Origin: Gonium pectorale
Taxonomy: Eukaryota > Chlorophyta > Chlorophyceae > Chlamydomonadales > Volvocaceae
NCBI GenBank assembly: GCA_001584585.1
Contig: LSYV01000009.1
Location: 1,637,386-1,701,385 of the forward strand
Length of the DNA: 64,000 nucleotides
Direction of reading: 5' to 3'
The position numbers and the translations under genes are program-made. The notes beneath the pieces were generated by a model that was not told the DNA's origin, made no database searches, and worked only from the letters and a program-made list of their open reading frames with translations. Positions 24,612-36,300 of the stretch are shown here, piece after piece. Each line of letters opens with the position of its first letter. The stretch's first letter is position 1.

Positions 24612-25247
24612 GGTGTAAGGACTTGGGAGTCGTGAGGTGTGCGAAGGTGTTTGCGGGGCCCCGGCGCCAGCTGGCGCGCCCTGACGCACGCGAGGCAGCG
24701 CATGCGGAGCACATGAAGCGGTTCAGGGGAGGCCGCACCGCTCAGGGCTACGGCTTTGCGTGCACGGCACGCGAAGCGAGCGGTGACTTGCCACGGACCT
24801 TCAAGGAAGGAAGCGACCAAAAGGCGTCACTCGGCACTTCCCTCATCGGATGGCATGTGAGGTGTGACAGGCGTCGCACTGGCGTGCGACTGAGTATCCT
24901 AGGACTGTGGAGCGGGCACGGCAAGCCCTTGTGCGTGTCGAGTTCTCGGGTCACACAGGTGCTGCCGTACGAGGACGCGATCCAGATCGGGTGCAGCATC
25001 GCATGTTCCCCGCCGTACGTGACCCCAGGGCTCGGGCCCCTGCGGCGACGTTACGCGGGGGGTGGGCTTGGGCGGGGCGAGCACAGCCCGAACCCGGACC
25101 TCTCCTCACATTCCCCTGCCCCTGTCGCGCACCGCACCACGGGTCCCCGTCCTTTCCAGTTCAACATCCGAGCCCAGGTCGCTTACCGCACCCAGCGCCC
25201 GGTGCGGGCCGCCCCATGCCCAGTGCAACCCCCATCTCGGAATGCCG
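24612..25247. other. Intergenic between SWIM gene 3' end and NOV-like start
   Basis: About 640 bp between two minus-strand genes. It should contain the SWIM-gene 3' UTR and the NOV-like promoter. I see no TGTAA signal on the minus strand and no convincing extra exon. Confidence 0.45.
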
Positions 25248-28200
25248 CTACCCTACCAGGAGGGCAGAGGTCGCCTGCCGCCACCACAGAACCCGCCGCG
25301 GGCCCCCGCGGCGGCCCGGTCCGTACACGTCCTCCGACTCCACCGCGCCCTGCAGCAGCAGCGCGACCACCACTTCGGCGCACACCTGTGCGGCCAGGGG
25401 GGCGCGGAGGGGAGGGCGGCGTAAACACAAGCGGCTTAAACCAAGCACAATGCATTGGACCAAAAGCGGTAATCCCGACCGAGGGGGGTGCACGGGGCGC
25501 GTATGGGCTACATACGCGGGGCTCTAGAACCGGGAGGAGCTGCAATGGGCGCTTCTGGCACTGGCAGGCGGCCACAGGGATTGAGGGTGCGTTCTTGGCC
25601 CCACCCGGAAAGCACTCGCGGGAGGACAAAGCGTGTGCGCGCACGTACAGGTGCTGTGAAAGGGCGGGCATGGGGCATGGGGCATGGGGCATGGGGCATG
25701 GGGCATGGGGCACGGGGCGATGGGGCATGGGGCATGGGGCATGGGGCATGGGGCATGGGGCATGGGGCATGGGGCATGGGGCATGGGGCATGGGGCACGG
25801 GGCATGGGGCATGGGGCATGGATCAGGCTTAAGGCTGCAGCAACCCGCCGACCGCTCAGCCGCGCGCGCCCGCACGACCATCCCACCCCCCCGCTCCCCC
25901 CGGCCCCCGGCCCCCGCGCCGCACCCGTGACATCTCCGCGGCGGCGCCCTCGCCCTCCTGCCCCGCCTTGCCGGCGCGCTCCGCCCGTGCCGCCGCCAGC
26001 CACCTTTCCAGGCAGCCCGCCAGCTGGGCCACCACCTCGTCCGGCGACCGGCTGCTGCGGGCCGCCCACGCCACCAGCTCCCGCGCCTGCGCGTGCCATT
26101 TGGGACCCCGTGTCCTTCCTTCACAAACCCTTCATGAACCCTGTCCTTGCATTAAAACAACAAGACCGCTTCGCAGCCCGCTTGGCACTGTGCGCGAGCC
26201 GCCGCGCAAGTTGGCAAGCACAGAGCGAGTCTTGTGCTGGACGTGACTGTGGATCGGGGGGTGGGGAAAACATACGGGGGAGCCACATGAAGTCACGGCA
26301 CTTGTGCGAGCCCGCAGCCACCTTGATGAGCGTCGCCATCTTGATCCGGTAGCGCGGGTAGGCGACGCACACGCCGAAGATATGGGAGCACACGGCCTGG
26401 TCGTTGGGGCAGGCGCACAGGCAGGCAGCCATGTCGACCGGCCAGAACTCGGCGGCGCCGCTGGTGGAGTGGACGCGGAAGAGGTGCGGCGCGGCGCCGT
26501 CCATTATGCCGTCCGCCATGCGCGCCAGGCGGGAGCCCTTGACGCGAACGCCGTTGCTGAGGCACTCCAGGGAGCGCGACTCCTGCGGGGGGCCGGGGGC
26601 GGGGGCGGGGGCGGGGGCGGGGGGCATGGACGCTGGTCGTCCCCAGGCCGACGGAGCTGCGCCACGACGCGGTCTGACTGGCACTGCACGACCCCTATCA
26701 TACCACTCGTGACATGTAAGGGGGAGATCACCCGCTTGCTCCCGCAACGCAGGGGCACACCGCGGGCCACTAACCCCACCCACACCGTACCGGCCAGTCG
26801 TCGCGCTCCGAGCCCAGCGCCCGAGACCGGCCGAAGCCGGGGCGCTCCGGGCGGCCCGCCTCCCGGAAGGGCACGTGCCGCAGCATGGGGGGCCCCGGGG
26901 GGACGTCCTGGGGACCCATGGGTCCACGCGGCGCGTTGCGCGGCGGCGGACGCGTGGATGCGGGCGGAGCTCCCGGAGCCGGCAGGCTCGCGGCGCCAGC
27001 TGACTGCGCTGCCTGCGCTGCACGTGCAGCCGCCGCTGCGATGGCCGCCATGCCTGTGGGCGGGGCGCGGTGTGCTCAAGTGCGCAGCAGCAGGAAATGG
27101 TGCGAGGCATAGCGGGGCAGTGAATCGGCAGCGGGACCCCAAGCCAGCGCCAGGTCCAGCCGACAGCTGGGGCGGATGAAGTCACGAGGACACATGTTTG
27201 GTACCGGTATCTTGGCACCCTGTGGTAACCCCCGTCAGACCGGGAAGACTTGGGTGAATTCGGGGCGAAATTCAACGTCTGGCGGCAAGGGCGATGCGCG
27301 GACTTCCCCTTTCAGCAGCTGCGACACCCAAAGGCGTCCACTCCACCCACACGCGGCGAACCTTGGCTTGTCAGCTGCAGGCCGCCCGGACCGATCCTCA
27401 GGGCCGGACCCCCGGCCGCAGGCGCTTGCCCTCGTGCTGCGTTGCCGCCAGACGAAGCGCCTGCCGCCGCCGCCGCCGCCGTCGTGGCCGTGGCCGTCAC
27501 ATGGGGCTGACGCTGCAGGAGCTGAACCTGCGGTTGCTGCTGTGATCCCGGCTGCGGAGCCCGCGCTCCCGCCGCCGGCCCCGCGGCGCCGCCGGGTCCT
27601 GCGTTTACCGGCAGCGCCTGACGCTGTGGCTCCCGATTGACCTGCGGCGGAGCCGAACCGGCGGCTTGGCGTGCAGCTGCCGCGGCGGCAGCGGCCGCGG
27701 CAGCACTCGCGGGCGCCGCGGCATGGAGGAATTGGGGCTGGGGCTGGGGCTGGGCCAGCGGCCGCGACTGCCCTTGCACAGTCGCCGTATGGGCTGCCGC
27801 CACAGCTCCTCCCAATGCCGTGGGAATCTGCACGGCGGGCTGAACCCGTGGGTTTGGTCCGATTACGGTTGCCGCCATCGCGCCCGAGGCGGCTTGAGTA
27901 GCCGGGGCGGCGGTTGGCGCCTGTGGACGCGGCTGCTGGCGCGGGGGCTGCTGCGGCTGCGCTGGCACGGCCCCTCGGACAGACGGGCCGCCTCTGGCAG
28001 CGGCCGCAGCCGGCTGAGCGCGCGCAGGGTTGGGCGCTGCCCCTGCCCCTGCACCAGGCCCAGGACTCACCACGGGGCTGGGGGCCGGCCCGATGCCCTG
28101 CAGCGCAGTGCAGAGCAGGAACATATGAACGCTTGCTATCCAACCCCGATCCAGCACGCAAAGCCGCAGCCCGCGACTGGCTGCCCCCGTTGCTCGCACC

Positions 28201-28818
28201 CACCGAGTCCCCCAGAATACGTACCTGCTGCTGCTGCGCAGCAAGGGACTTGAGAAAGTCCTCGAACGTGAAAGACTGACCGGCGTTCTGCATCAGCAGC
28301 GTTGCCGGCTGCTGCGCTGGAAGGGCCATCGGCAGGTGGGCTCCCTGCTGGGCTGCGGGCTGGACGGGCGGCGCTGGCGGGGGAGCGGGCTGCCCGTGCC
28401 GCCCAGCGGGCGTGCTCACCGCAGACCCGCTTGGCGCAGGGTTTCGAGCAGCTTTCACCGCCTGCCCCGGATTTGCCTGGTGTCCCTCCGCCCGCCTCGG
28501 CTGGCGGGCGTTGGGCTGCGGCGGTTGCAGTTGCTGCGACGGTTGTGGGGCGGGTGGTGGTGCCGCTGGCGGATGTCCTCCGCCACTTTGGTTCTGTTGG
28601 CGGTGCGGGGGCTGCTGCCGCCGAGCCTCGGGATTGCCACCCGTGCGCTGCCCATGACGGGAAGCCGCAGTGGCATCCGAGCCCCCGCCGTCGCCAATCG
28701 GCGGGCCAGCCGAGGCGGACACCGCTGCGGGAGTGGAGTTCGGCAGGCCCTGCAGAGCCCTACGGAGGAGCGCGCTGGGCGGCGGTGGAAGCGAAGCGCC
28801 ATCGGGCGGTGGGTCCAT
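25248..28818 (-). CDS. SWIM zinc-finger protein with Ala/Pro/Gln-rich N-terminus
   Basis: The predicted product has 720 aa from six phase-consistent exons: 28225-28818, 27353-28097, 26791-27053, 26322-26582, 25925-26086 and 25248-25385. The ATG is at 28818. The first 530 residues or so are low-complexity (Ala, Pro, Gln, Arg), with one hydrophobic patch, SFTFEDFLKSLAAQQQ, near residue 190. Residues about 575-620 form a SWIM zinc finger: C588-x-C590, then C599-S-H601 (MAACLCACPNDQAVCSHIFG). SWIM domains bind nucleic acid or proteins and occur in MULE transposases, bacterial SWI2/SNF2 proteins and ZSWIM ubiquitin-ligase adaptors; nothing here decides between these. After the finger come ARELVAWAARSSRSPDEVV and a last exon with VCAEVVVALLLQGAVESED. 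The donor of exon 2 (27353) was chosen to satisfy phase and is the weakest junction. Function unknown. Confidence 0.65.
25665..25821. repeat. (GGGGCAT)n heptamer array, about 21 units
   Basis: A nearly perfect 7-bp tandem repeat on the plus strand, with two GGGGCAC variants and one GGGGCGAT insertion. It lies in intron 5 (25386-25924) of the SWIM gene. Every unit carries four consecutive Gs, so it can form G-quadruplexes. It differs from the plant-type telomere repeat TTTAGGG and from the green-algal TTTTAGGG. Confidence 0.95.
26587..26625. repeat. G-quadruplex-prone G5C tract at a SWIM-gene 3' splice site
   Basis: Four or more GGGGG runs separated by single C bases lie on the plus strand. 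On the coding (minus) strand this is the C-rich tract immediately before the acceptor of the SWIM finger exon (26582), where it serves as the polypyrimidine tract. Confidence 0.85.
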
Positions 28819-30504
28819 TTCGGTGGCAGATGTAACGACACAACGTATTCACGCCATCGGGCCTAAGGTGCTAAAATTGCAGCGACGTGTCTTAAGTGAT
28901 CATCGTCCTGTCACTGTCACGCCCATTGTTCAATAGCAAGCTGCAACCAAGCTATTGAAGCCACACCAGCTCCAGGATCATTTTCTTTCATAACATTGAT
29001 GCATATTGTATAGCTACTGTAGTGGCTTCACGCGAGCACCGCGGCTGGCGAAACACAAAGGCGCGAGCTTATGCCACGTCTCAACTGTCCGGTTTCGCGC
29101 TGAAACCGACATGAATCGTGGACTTTGGGGCCATGGCAGCAGCTTCAGGTGATTGAGCAAGAGGCATCAGGCTGGACAGACCCACGGGCTGGCTGCGGGA
29201 CGGTCTGGGGCAGGGAGCGTGCAAAACAAGACACAGAGTCCCCATGGTACTGGCGGCCCATGCATCGCGTCGCGTGCGACAAGGGAGTTGTTCCTGAACT
29301 TGAGTTCATATGTCATTGATCCAGGGGATCGTCGTGAGACCCAGTCCCGTAACAACCGGGGGCCGAGGCTGGTCCCATAGGTCCCATGGGTCGACATGCT
29401 TTCGGGAACATGTCCTGCGGGGGCCAAGTAAAAGAGCCCCGCCTTGGCCATGGCTGTGGAACTTGGGGGGGCGGGACGAACGTCACATGTCTTGCTCTGT
29501 ACCCGCCCGCCCTACTGGAAACGTCGCGCCTTCGGGCGTGTATGGCCGTAGGCTCCCTCTTTCTGTGCAGGTTTCTCTTTTTTCGAACCTCGTCAGGAAC
29601 GACCAGGGTGTCGGGTGGCGGCATCTTGTGGCCCTCTCTGGTCCATCTGTTTATAATTAATGTTCGCATTGCCATTGTTGGGTGGTAGTGGCGTGGGTAT
29701 TGTTATCCAGGCAACTGTGCCTAGACATCAGTGTCATTTCCCGGGGGGACCCCGCAAGCGCGCGAGGTGCGATAGTTCCAATTTACTGATGTGGGCTCTC
29801 CCCTGGCTCACCCGATATGGTAACGAGGAACTGATGTCGCGCCTTCAGGCCTTGACGGAGGCCTTGGTGTTGGCGTTGGCGCTTTCGTATATCAAGGTTA
29901 TGGCACCGTCGGGGTGACAGTACGTGCTGGCATCACAACATGCTGGCGTTATGTGACAAACGTCCACAGGATGGTGCGGTGCACCTCGTGCACGTGCCGC
30001 CTGGTGGGGAGGCGGCAACGCTACCGTGCCTGCACCTTCCGGCATATGCCGATCCATGTGAATGCCCTCTGAAGTTGCAGTAGTCACATCGACATCGCAG
30101 TAGGGGCGAAGCAGTCTTTGCCGGGCACTTGGAACGCTGCGACGATGATGGGTACAAGGGCACGGTGCGACCCCCCCGCGTGCTCCCGTACCTCTCCCTA
30201 ATGTGATGATTGTCGACGTGGCACCTTCCGCCCCTCGCGCGCTTCGCCTCGTGGCACGGCGTTGTGGATCCTAGCTGGATTCGGGGCTGTGAATGTGTCC
30301 GGTCGTGCGTGTAGGACATTGCCTATAAGGTGTCTAATAGCTGTTTCCTTGTGTAAATTTGTATCTTGAGCGTTGGAGCGAAAGCTGAACACAGACTGCT
30401 GTCGCTGCAGCAGTGCATTCTCCTAGGCTGCTACTGATTCGGCTTAAATTGCTTAAGTTTCTGGCTGCGAGGTGTAAATTGCTCGACGAGGCGCTGCCTC
30501 GGCC
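28819..30504. other. Gene-poor region with a dispersed repeat copy
   Basis: About 1.7 kb between the divergent SWIM and SPC24-like genes, visibly less GC-rich than the genes. It should hold both promoters. I see no open frame with a recognisable domain. It carries one copy of a 35-bp repeat (29552-29586) that recurs at 51155-51189. Confidence 0.5.
29552..29586 (+). repeat. 35-bp dispersed repeat, copy A
   Basis: GCTCCCTCTTTCTGTGCAGG followed by TTTCTCTTTTTTCGA. The copy at 51155-51189 matches 34 of 35 positions, in the same orientation, while the flanking bases differ. It may be the conserved end or core of an unidentified interspersed element. Confidence 0.8.
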
Positions 30505-31399
30505 ATGGCCCGTTCAGCGGAAATGTTCGCTGAGGAGGTGCAGGTCATGAAGGCCCTCTTCCAGGACTACAGTAGACGCAATGATGTGGATACAGTGAAC
30601 AGCGTTGACCAGGATGTGGAAGACATCTGCAGGGCGTGCTGCACCCGCGAAGCGGATGCCCGCAACACTATCAAGGGTATGGCACGCAAAGGAGCCTGTT
30701 CGGCGCGCCAACCAGCCGTAAACAATGCCTCAACCGTGGCCCGCAGAGCTGTCGCGGCAAGTAAGCGAGCTAGAGGCGCAGGCAGCGTACCCGCACCGGG
30801 AGGGCCTGCACGCGGAGCGTGTCGCTGCCCTGCGGCGGCAAATTGACGTCGCGATGCAGCTGGTCGAGGAGCTGGACCAGGAGAGCAGATAAGTTTTTCA
30901 TGTTAAACAAGTACCGCGTGCTTTTCAGATCCTGGCTGGCCTCCTTCTGGGCGCAAGCCTGTCCTGCTTCAACCCTGCCCTGCCTTTCCCCCCCTGTTCG
31001 CCACTGCACATCAATAGAGCAGCAGCGGGAGCGGATTGAGTCCCAACTCCGCGCAGCGGCGACGGCGGCGCAGGAGGCGGCGGCAGTCAGCGCTTCGGAG
31101 GAGTCCCTGCTCCGGTATGGAAAGGGGCATGGGTTGCGAATGGGCATCGCACTGCTGGTCTTGCATGACGTCGTCCTCCCCGCATGACTCGTATTAAGGC
31201 CGTGATGTGCCTACTGCGCTGCAGGCATCAGCTGAGCATGTACGCGCACATCACGCGCGTCACGTGGCGCCTTGACCAGCAGCAGGCGGTGGCGGGTACG
31301 GTGTCGGACAGCAAGTCGGGCGACATCCGCATCTTCAACTTTGACCCCAACACTGTTAGCAAGTTCGAGCTCGTCAACGCGCTGTGGCAACTCTTGTGA
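30505..31399 (+). CDS. SPC24: SPC24-like kinetochore protein
   Basis: The predicted product has 193 aa, close to the usual Spc24 size, from exons 30505-30676, 30747-30884, 31018-31114 and 31225-31399. Spc24 pairs with Spc25 in the NDC80 complex and anchors it to the inner kinetochore. The N-terminal two thirds is charged and coiled-coil-like (LSRQVSELEAQAAYPHREG, QQRERIESQLRAA). The last exon gives the globular head: HQLSMYAHITRVTWRLDQQ, then GTVSDSK and FDPNTVSKFELVNALWQLL, which fits the plant Spc24 pattern MSMYASVT...F.F......A.E..N.LW. The end of exon 2 is unresolved. A GC donor at 30885, or a GT donor at 30863 with exon 3 starting at 31020, both keep the frame; reading straight on meets TAA at 30890. 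The ATG at 30505 is the first in frame. Confidence 0.72.
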
Positions 31400-33322
31400 G
31401 GGCCGATATGGGTCGGAAACCGGGGAAGAGCAGGAGCGATCTTTCGGCTTGTATGGTCAGGCAGTGGCCTTGCAAGGTGCCGGTATTGGTCTGCACAAGT
31501 ACTGGAGTTTGGGCGCCCGGCACCGTCCGGTCACAAGACAGCTAGACGACAGGATGCCGTCGTGCGCACCGCTGGTACACACCTTACGCGCTCATTGGGC
31601 CATGGCATTGCAGGGCGCCATCCGCCTCCAGCAGGTCTATGTGCCCCTTGCCAAACCTGACACGCCTGGGTTGAGAGTGTGCAGCCTTGCGGGTGAAGGA
31701 TATGGGTAGAGGACCGCACTGGCACAAGTAATCTTAGCAAGGTGCTGAACATGGCGTCGTAGCTGCCTGCGAGGTAGGGTGCTTTGAAGTGGGCATGATG
31801 GGGTAGCTGCACATCAGCTGCAAACCGCTTCTTCTCTCATGTTGATCAAGCTGCTTGCACCTTAGGAAATGTCGTCGCCTGTGGCTTGGAGCCTGCGTTG
31901 CCCAGCCGGTGCACCAACTAAGCGCCGTACCTGCGTCAGAGCGCGCTATCTTCGATCAGATGGCTCCGCATCTCGAGTAAATTAATGGTCGGAGTAGTCC
32001 ATGTCCATACGCGCATGTGGCTCCAACCCTTATGCAAGGTAGCATGAGAAGCTGTGATGGGTTCTGGGTGGCCGCCACCCGTCTTTGAAGGCCATGCAGA
32101 ACCGGGTATCCCCGATACCGACGTGCCATGCACGATATGAGTAATGATTGGGCGGACTGTCTTCAGCGGCGTGGGAAGCACGCGAGGCTTGGGCTCGCCC
32201 GTTACCGGCCGGTGGGGGCGACGAAGCAGCGGGTCACCACAGAGGCCGAATAGTGTGCTAGTGAAGCGAAGGAGGGCCCGAAGGTCAGTTCGCCTGACTT
32301 GGTGCTTGTTGGGCCCCATGTGCGGATCCGGACGGACGCACGGAACAGAAGCGGATTCGACTCTTGTCCGCATTGCTGCCATCATCATACGTATTTCAAG
32401 AACCAGGGGAGACCCTGTTGAAAACAAGGGACATTTTCCGAGTCTGCTAGATTTGGCCGCGTGCTCACCGCAGCCCGTTTGCGAGGAGGACGGATGGCGG
32501 CGCACGATGGCACAAAACGAATTCTTTAATCCCAAAGCGACGAACGCTTGCGTGAGATTGGGTAGGTATACAGTTGAGGCAGCAGCATGCTCGGGGAGCG
32601 CCAAAAGCGCAAGCGTAAAACGTAGGTTCAGGATCTTGCTTTGGTCCAAACAGTCCAACGCATTCTGGGGGCGTGCAGGGATGCCACACATGCCACGAGG
32701 AGACATGCAATCGGCAGGGCAGCTTGTACAGCCGAGTCATGATGCGGTGGACGCGGGCATTTTAGTGTAAGATGGCACCGTACTGCCCTGGCCCCCACGG
32801 GTCGGCTAAACATCATGGAGGCCCGCCTGCATTAGTCATGGCAGTCGTCGTTCTGCCCTTGGTAACCTTCTGTTTTGAAATTGCCGGGTTCATGCCTGGC
32901 GCGTTGCTGGAACACTAGCTTTCAGGGCGGACCCAAGGGACGGAACGCACTGCATGCTCTGTGGAATCTTCTCGCCTTCGCCAGCTCACGCTCAGCCAGC
33001 TGGCCAGCGTCCTGAAGATGTTCAGGTTCGCTGTGGCTGCCGGCAGGGAGAGCATGTAATCCAACACGAGGCATGACCAGTCGGATGGATACGGTACATC
33101 AGCGTCGAGCCCAGGAGGAGGCGCTTATCCCTCTACCAGCTGCTACTGTTCCCACGTCGGGAGCATGCAAAGCAAGTGCCCATGCTTACACGCTGCAAGA
33201 GAGGCCTCCGCCAACAGTTGTTCGGCACGCCTTGTGCAGGCGTGCGTTTCCTGCTACCCTACGACAACCCACCCACTCTGTACTCCTCCGTATGAATCCA
33301 GTTCAACGACCCTACACTACTC
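31400..33322. other. Convergent intergenic region, no assigned gene
   Basis: This region lies between the convergent 3' ends of the SPC24-like and FAP42-like genes. A minus-strand frame of about 257 codons (31936-32706) stays open through AT-richer sequence, but it has no domain I recognise, no splice partner and unusual codon use, so I do not call it a gene. The FAP42-like polyadenylation signal is at 33186-33190. Confidence 0.5.
33186..33190 (-). terminator. TGTAA polyadenylation signal for the FAP42-like gene
   Basis: TTACA on the plus strand reads TGTAA on the minus strand, 133 nt past the stop codon. TGTAA is the usual poly(A) signal in volvocine algae, and this distance is typical. Confidence 0.55.
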
Positions 33323-36300
33323 CTACGCAGGCCCCGTCGCCGGGACGGCCTTCCCAGCCGCCGGCCCATGCGCGCCGTCAGCCGCCGCCGCCGCCAACGC
33401 CGCTGCAGCCGCAGCCTTCAAGCTCTGCGCCACCTCGGCCCGCTGCTGCGCGGCCTTGTGCTGCGCCTTCACAAGCGACGCGCGCCACTCCGCAAAGCTG
33501 CTGGCCTGCCGCGCCTGGAAGCCCGCGCGTTCACCCTTGCTCGCCTCCAGGGCCTTGGCCACGCTTGCCAGCCGCGCCGCGCCGTCCGCCGCCGCTGCCT
33601 CCGCCGCCCTGGCCTGCCGCTCCGCAAGCTGCGCCGCCGTCACCAGCCTCGGCGGCTGCGACTGGACTACCTTGAGCTGCGGCGCGGGGTCCAGCGCCAT
33701 GACGCTTCCATCCTTGAGCACCCGCACCAGCCCGCCCGGAGGAGCCTGCTCGTGCTCGTGCCCGTGCTCGGCGCCTGCGGCCGGCTGGGCGGCTGCGTGC
33801 GCGGCACCGTGAGGGGCGTCATCCCCGGTCACCGATTGTGGCTGCTCCGCTGGCCCAGAGAGCCGGCCACTCTGCGGGGTTGATTTCCGCCCGCCGCCGT
33901 GCTCCGCCCGGTACTTTTCGAGCAAGCTCGCCGCGAGGCTCGAGCGCGTCCCCACAAAGCCCTTGTTCGCCGCCTGCGCCGCTGCGCCTCCGCCCCCGCC
34001 GCCAGCGCCGCCCCCGCGGCCCTTGACAACCGGCGTGCCAGGCGCCGGCTGCGCGATCAGCTGCACCGGCGCCGTGTTCCACTTGTCGTGCACGCCCTGG
34101 ACGTAGCGCTGCCAGCTGTTGTCCGAGATGACGGTGCACACGCGCTCCTCCGCCGAGGGGTGCACCCACAGCTTGAGCTTGACCGGCGCGCCGCCCGGCA
34201 TGGCCCCAGTCAGCGGATCCGGCTGCATCCCGGCAGGGCACGCCGCCGCGTCCAGCGTGCACGTCACCAGGTACTTCCCCGGCTTGACGCCGATGTCGGC
34301 CACCAGCGCGTAGCCCTCGGGCGCCACCGCCGCCGCCTCGGCGGCCGCCGCCGCGCCGCCGTCATTGCTGCGCGTGGACACGAGGGTGGGGTAGTCCGCG
34401 CCCGAGGTCCACGTCACCTCGCGGCCGGGGTGCGCCTCCTGTAGCGTCAGGCGGAACGGCAGGCGCGGCTCCGTGGCAGCCAAGATGCACAGCTGGCACG
34501 AGTTGCTGGTGGTGATGAGGTGCCGGCCCAGTACGTGGCGGCCGTTGGGGCGGTACGGCTCCGTGAACTCCTCCACGCGGTGGGAGGGGACCTCGGCGAT
34601 CGCGCCGTTCAGCGGCGCCGTGGACGTCACGGTCAGGCAATAGCTGCCCTCCTCCACCACCGGCCGGGCCACCGTGTCGTACAGCGCCATAAGGCTGTAC
34701 CCGCCGGCCGGCGCGGCGCCGGTGGCCGCGAGCTCCGTGGCGTGCAGCCGGTTGCTGGGCAGCAGCCGCGCCTGGCCGCTGGCCCGGTTCACCAGCAGCA
34801 GCCGCGCCGCGGACCGCATGTCCTCCCCGTTTATGGACAGGTAGGCGGACAGCGTGGCGGCCTCCGCCAGGTTGAGGTTGTAGCGGAAGAGCAGGCCCAC
34901 GCAGTCCTGCGGAACGTCGGGGTAGCGGCCCTCCAGCGGCGCCACGTGCACGCCCGGCTCGCAGGCCGGCAGCACCGTGCTGTACTCGCCGACGGTGCAG
35001 CTGCTCGCCGACATGAAGGTGACCGCGTGCAGGAAGAGCGGGTCCGAGTTGATGCGCAGCAGGTGCCGGCCGCGGGGCAGCTCCAGCATGGCCGCGTTGG
35101 CCATGTAGGTCCGCAGCCGCTGCACGGTGCGGCCCGGCCGGCCGCCCGGCGCGCGCCAGTCGAAGGCCTCCAGCACCAGCTGCCCGGGCACCTGCGCGCG
35201 CGGCCTTCGCCAGCTATCCGCCGCCAGTTGCTTGGCTGCGTGGAACGACACTACAGCGTCGGCGGATTGGACCACGACATCGAGCGACGGAGGCGGCGGA
35301 GGAGGCGGCGGCGCTGGTGGGGCGATGGGTGGCGGCGTGGCCAAGCCGCCCGGCCGAGTGGTGATGGGCTGCGGCGGCGTGTTGGCGCGAGAGGGCGGCG
35401 CGGGAGGCTTAGCCGCTGCCTCCGCCTCCGCCTGCAGCCGCTGCAGTGTCGCTGCCTCGCGCTGCGCCGCCGCCAGGCACACCCCCACCGCCGCCTCTTC
35501 CCGCTGGTCCTGCAGCCGCAGCCGCACGTCCAGCTCCCCCAGGTCCACCGTCATGTAGACCACCCGGGGGGTTAGCACCGGGCCGCCGTGTGTGGGTGCC
35601 GCACCTCCCGCTGGACCGGAGCCGCTGCCGGTGCCAGTCCCTGCGCCGACTGGCGCCAGTATGGACGCCTCCACGGCGATCGCCACCTGCTCGCTGCTCG
35701 GCATCGCCGACGGCGTGGGTGGCGCACCTGGCGTGTGTGGCGCACCTGGCGTGTGTGGCACCGACGGCTGGTGCATGGGCGGCGTGGGCGGGGGCAGCAT
35801 CTGCGTCCCCAGCTCCTTGAGCGCAAGCGCCAGCTCCAGCGGGCCCTCCACCACCGGCAGCTTGCCCGCGGCCCACGCCGCCTGCAGCGCCGCGCGCGAC
35901 ACACCGTAGCGGTGGCCGTCCCAGCCGTCGCACACGGCGTAAAGCTGCCCCGCAGCCACCGCCGCGGCGAACTTTTCCGGCGGCACGCAGCACGCCGTAG
36001 CGGGCGCGTCGCGAGGGCAAGGCCCCAGGCCCGACCGCCCCTCCGCCACCTCGTGGCCCGTGCCGTCGGCGGCCGGCGGGTTGAGCATAACCTGCGCCGC
36101 CGGCTCCCGCCGCAGCGGCGGCCGCGTGGTGAGCACCGCGACTAGATCCAGCTGCGCGCTCTGGGCCGCGAGCAGCATGCGCAGCACGGTGCTCTTGCCG
36201 ACGGCGGCTGGGCCCGCGAGGACCAGGACGTTGCGCGGCGTGGGCGGGTCCTCAAGCAGCGGGTACTGCGGGCCCGTGAAGAGCGAAACAAGCAGCTTCA

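Noticed and set aside
25665..25821. GGGGCAT array as an interstitial telomere
   Set aside because: The unit is not the plant or green-algal telomere repeat and does not contain its TTTAGGG core.
27900..28097. GTGAGT donor shortly after the start of SWIM-gene exon 2
   Set aside because: Using it leaves phase 0, which cannot join the next exon (phase 1 needed); reading on to the donor at 27353 restores phase.
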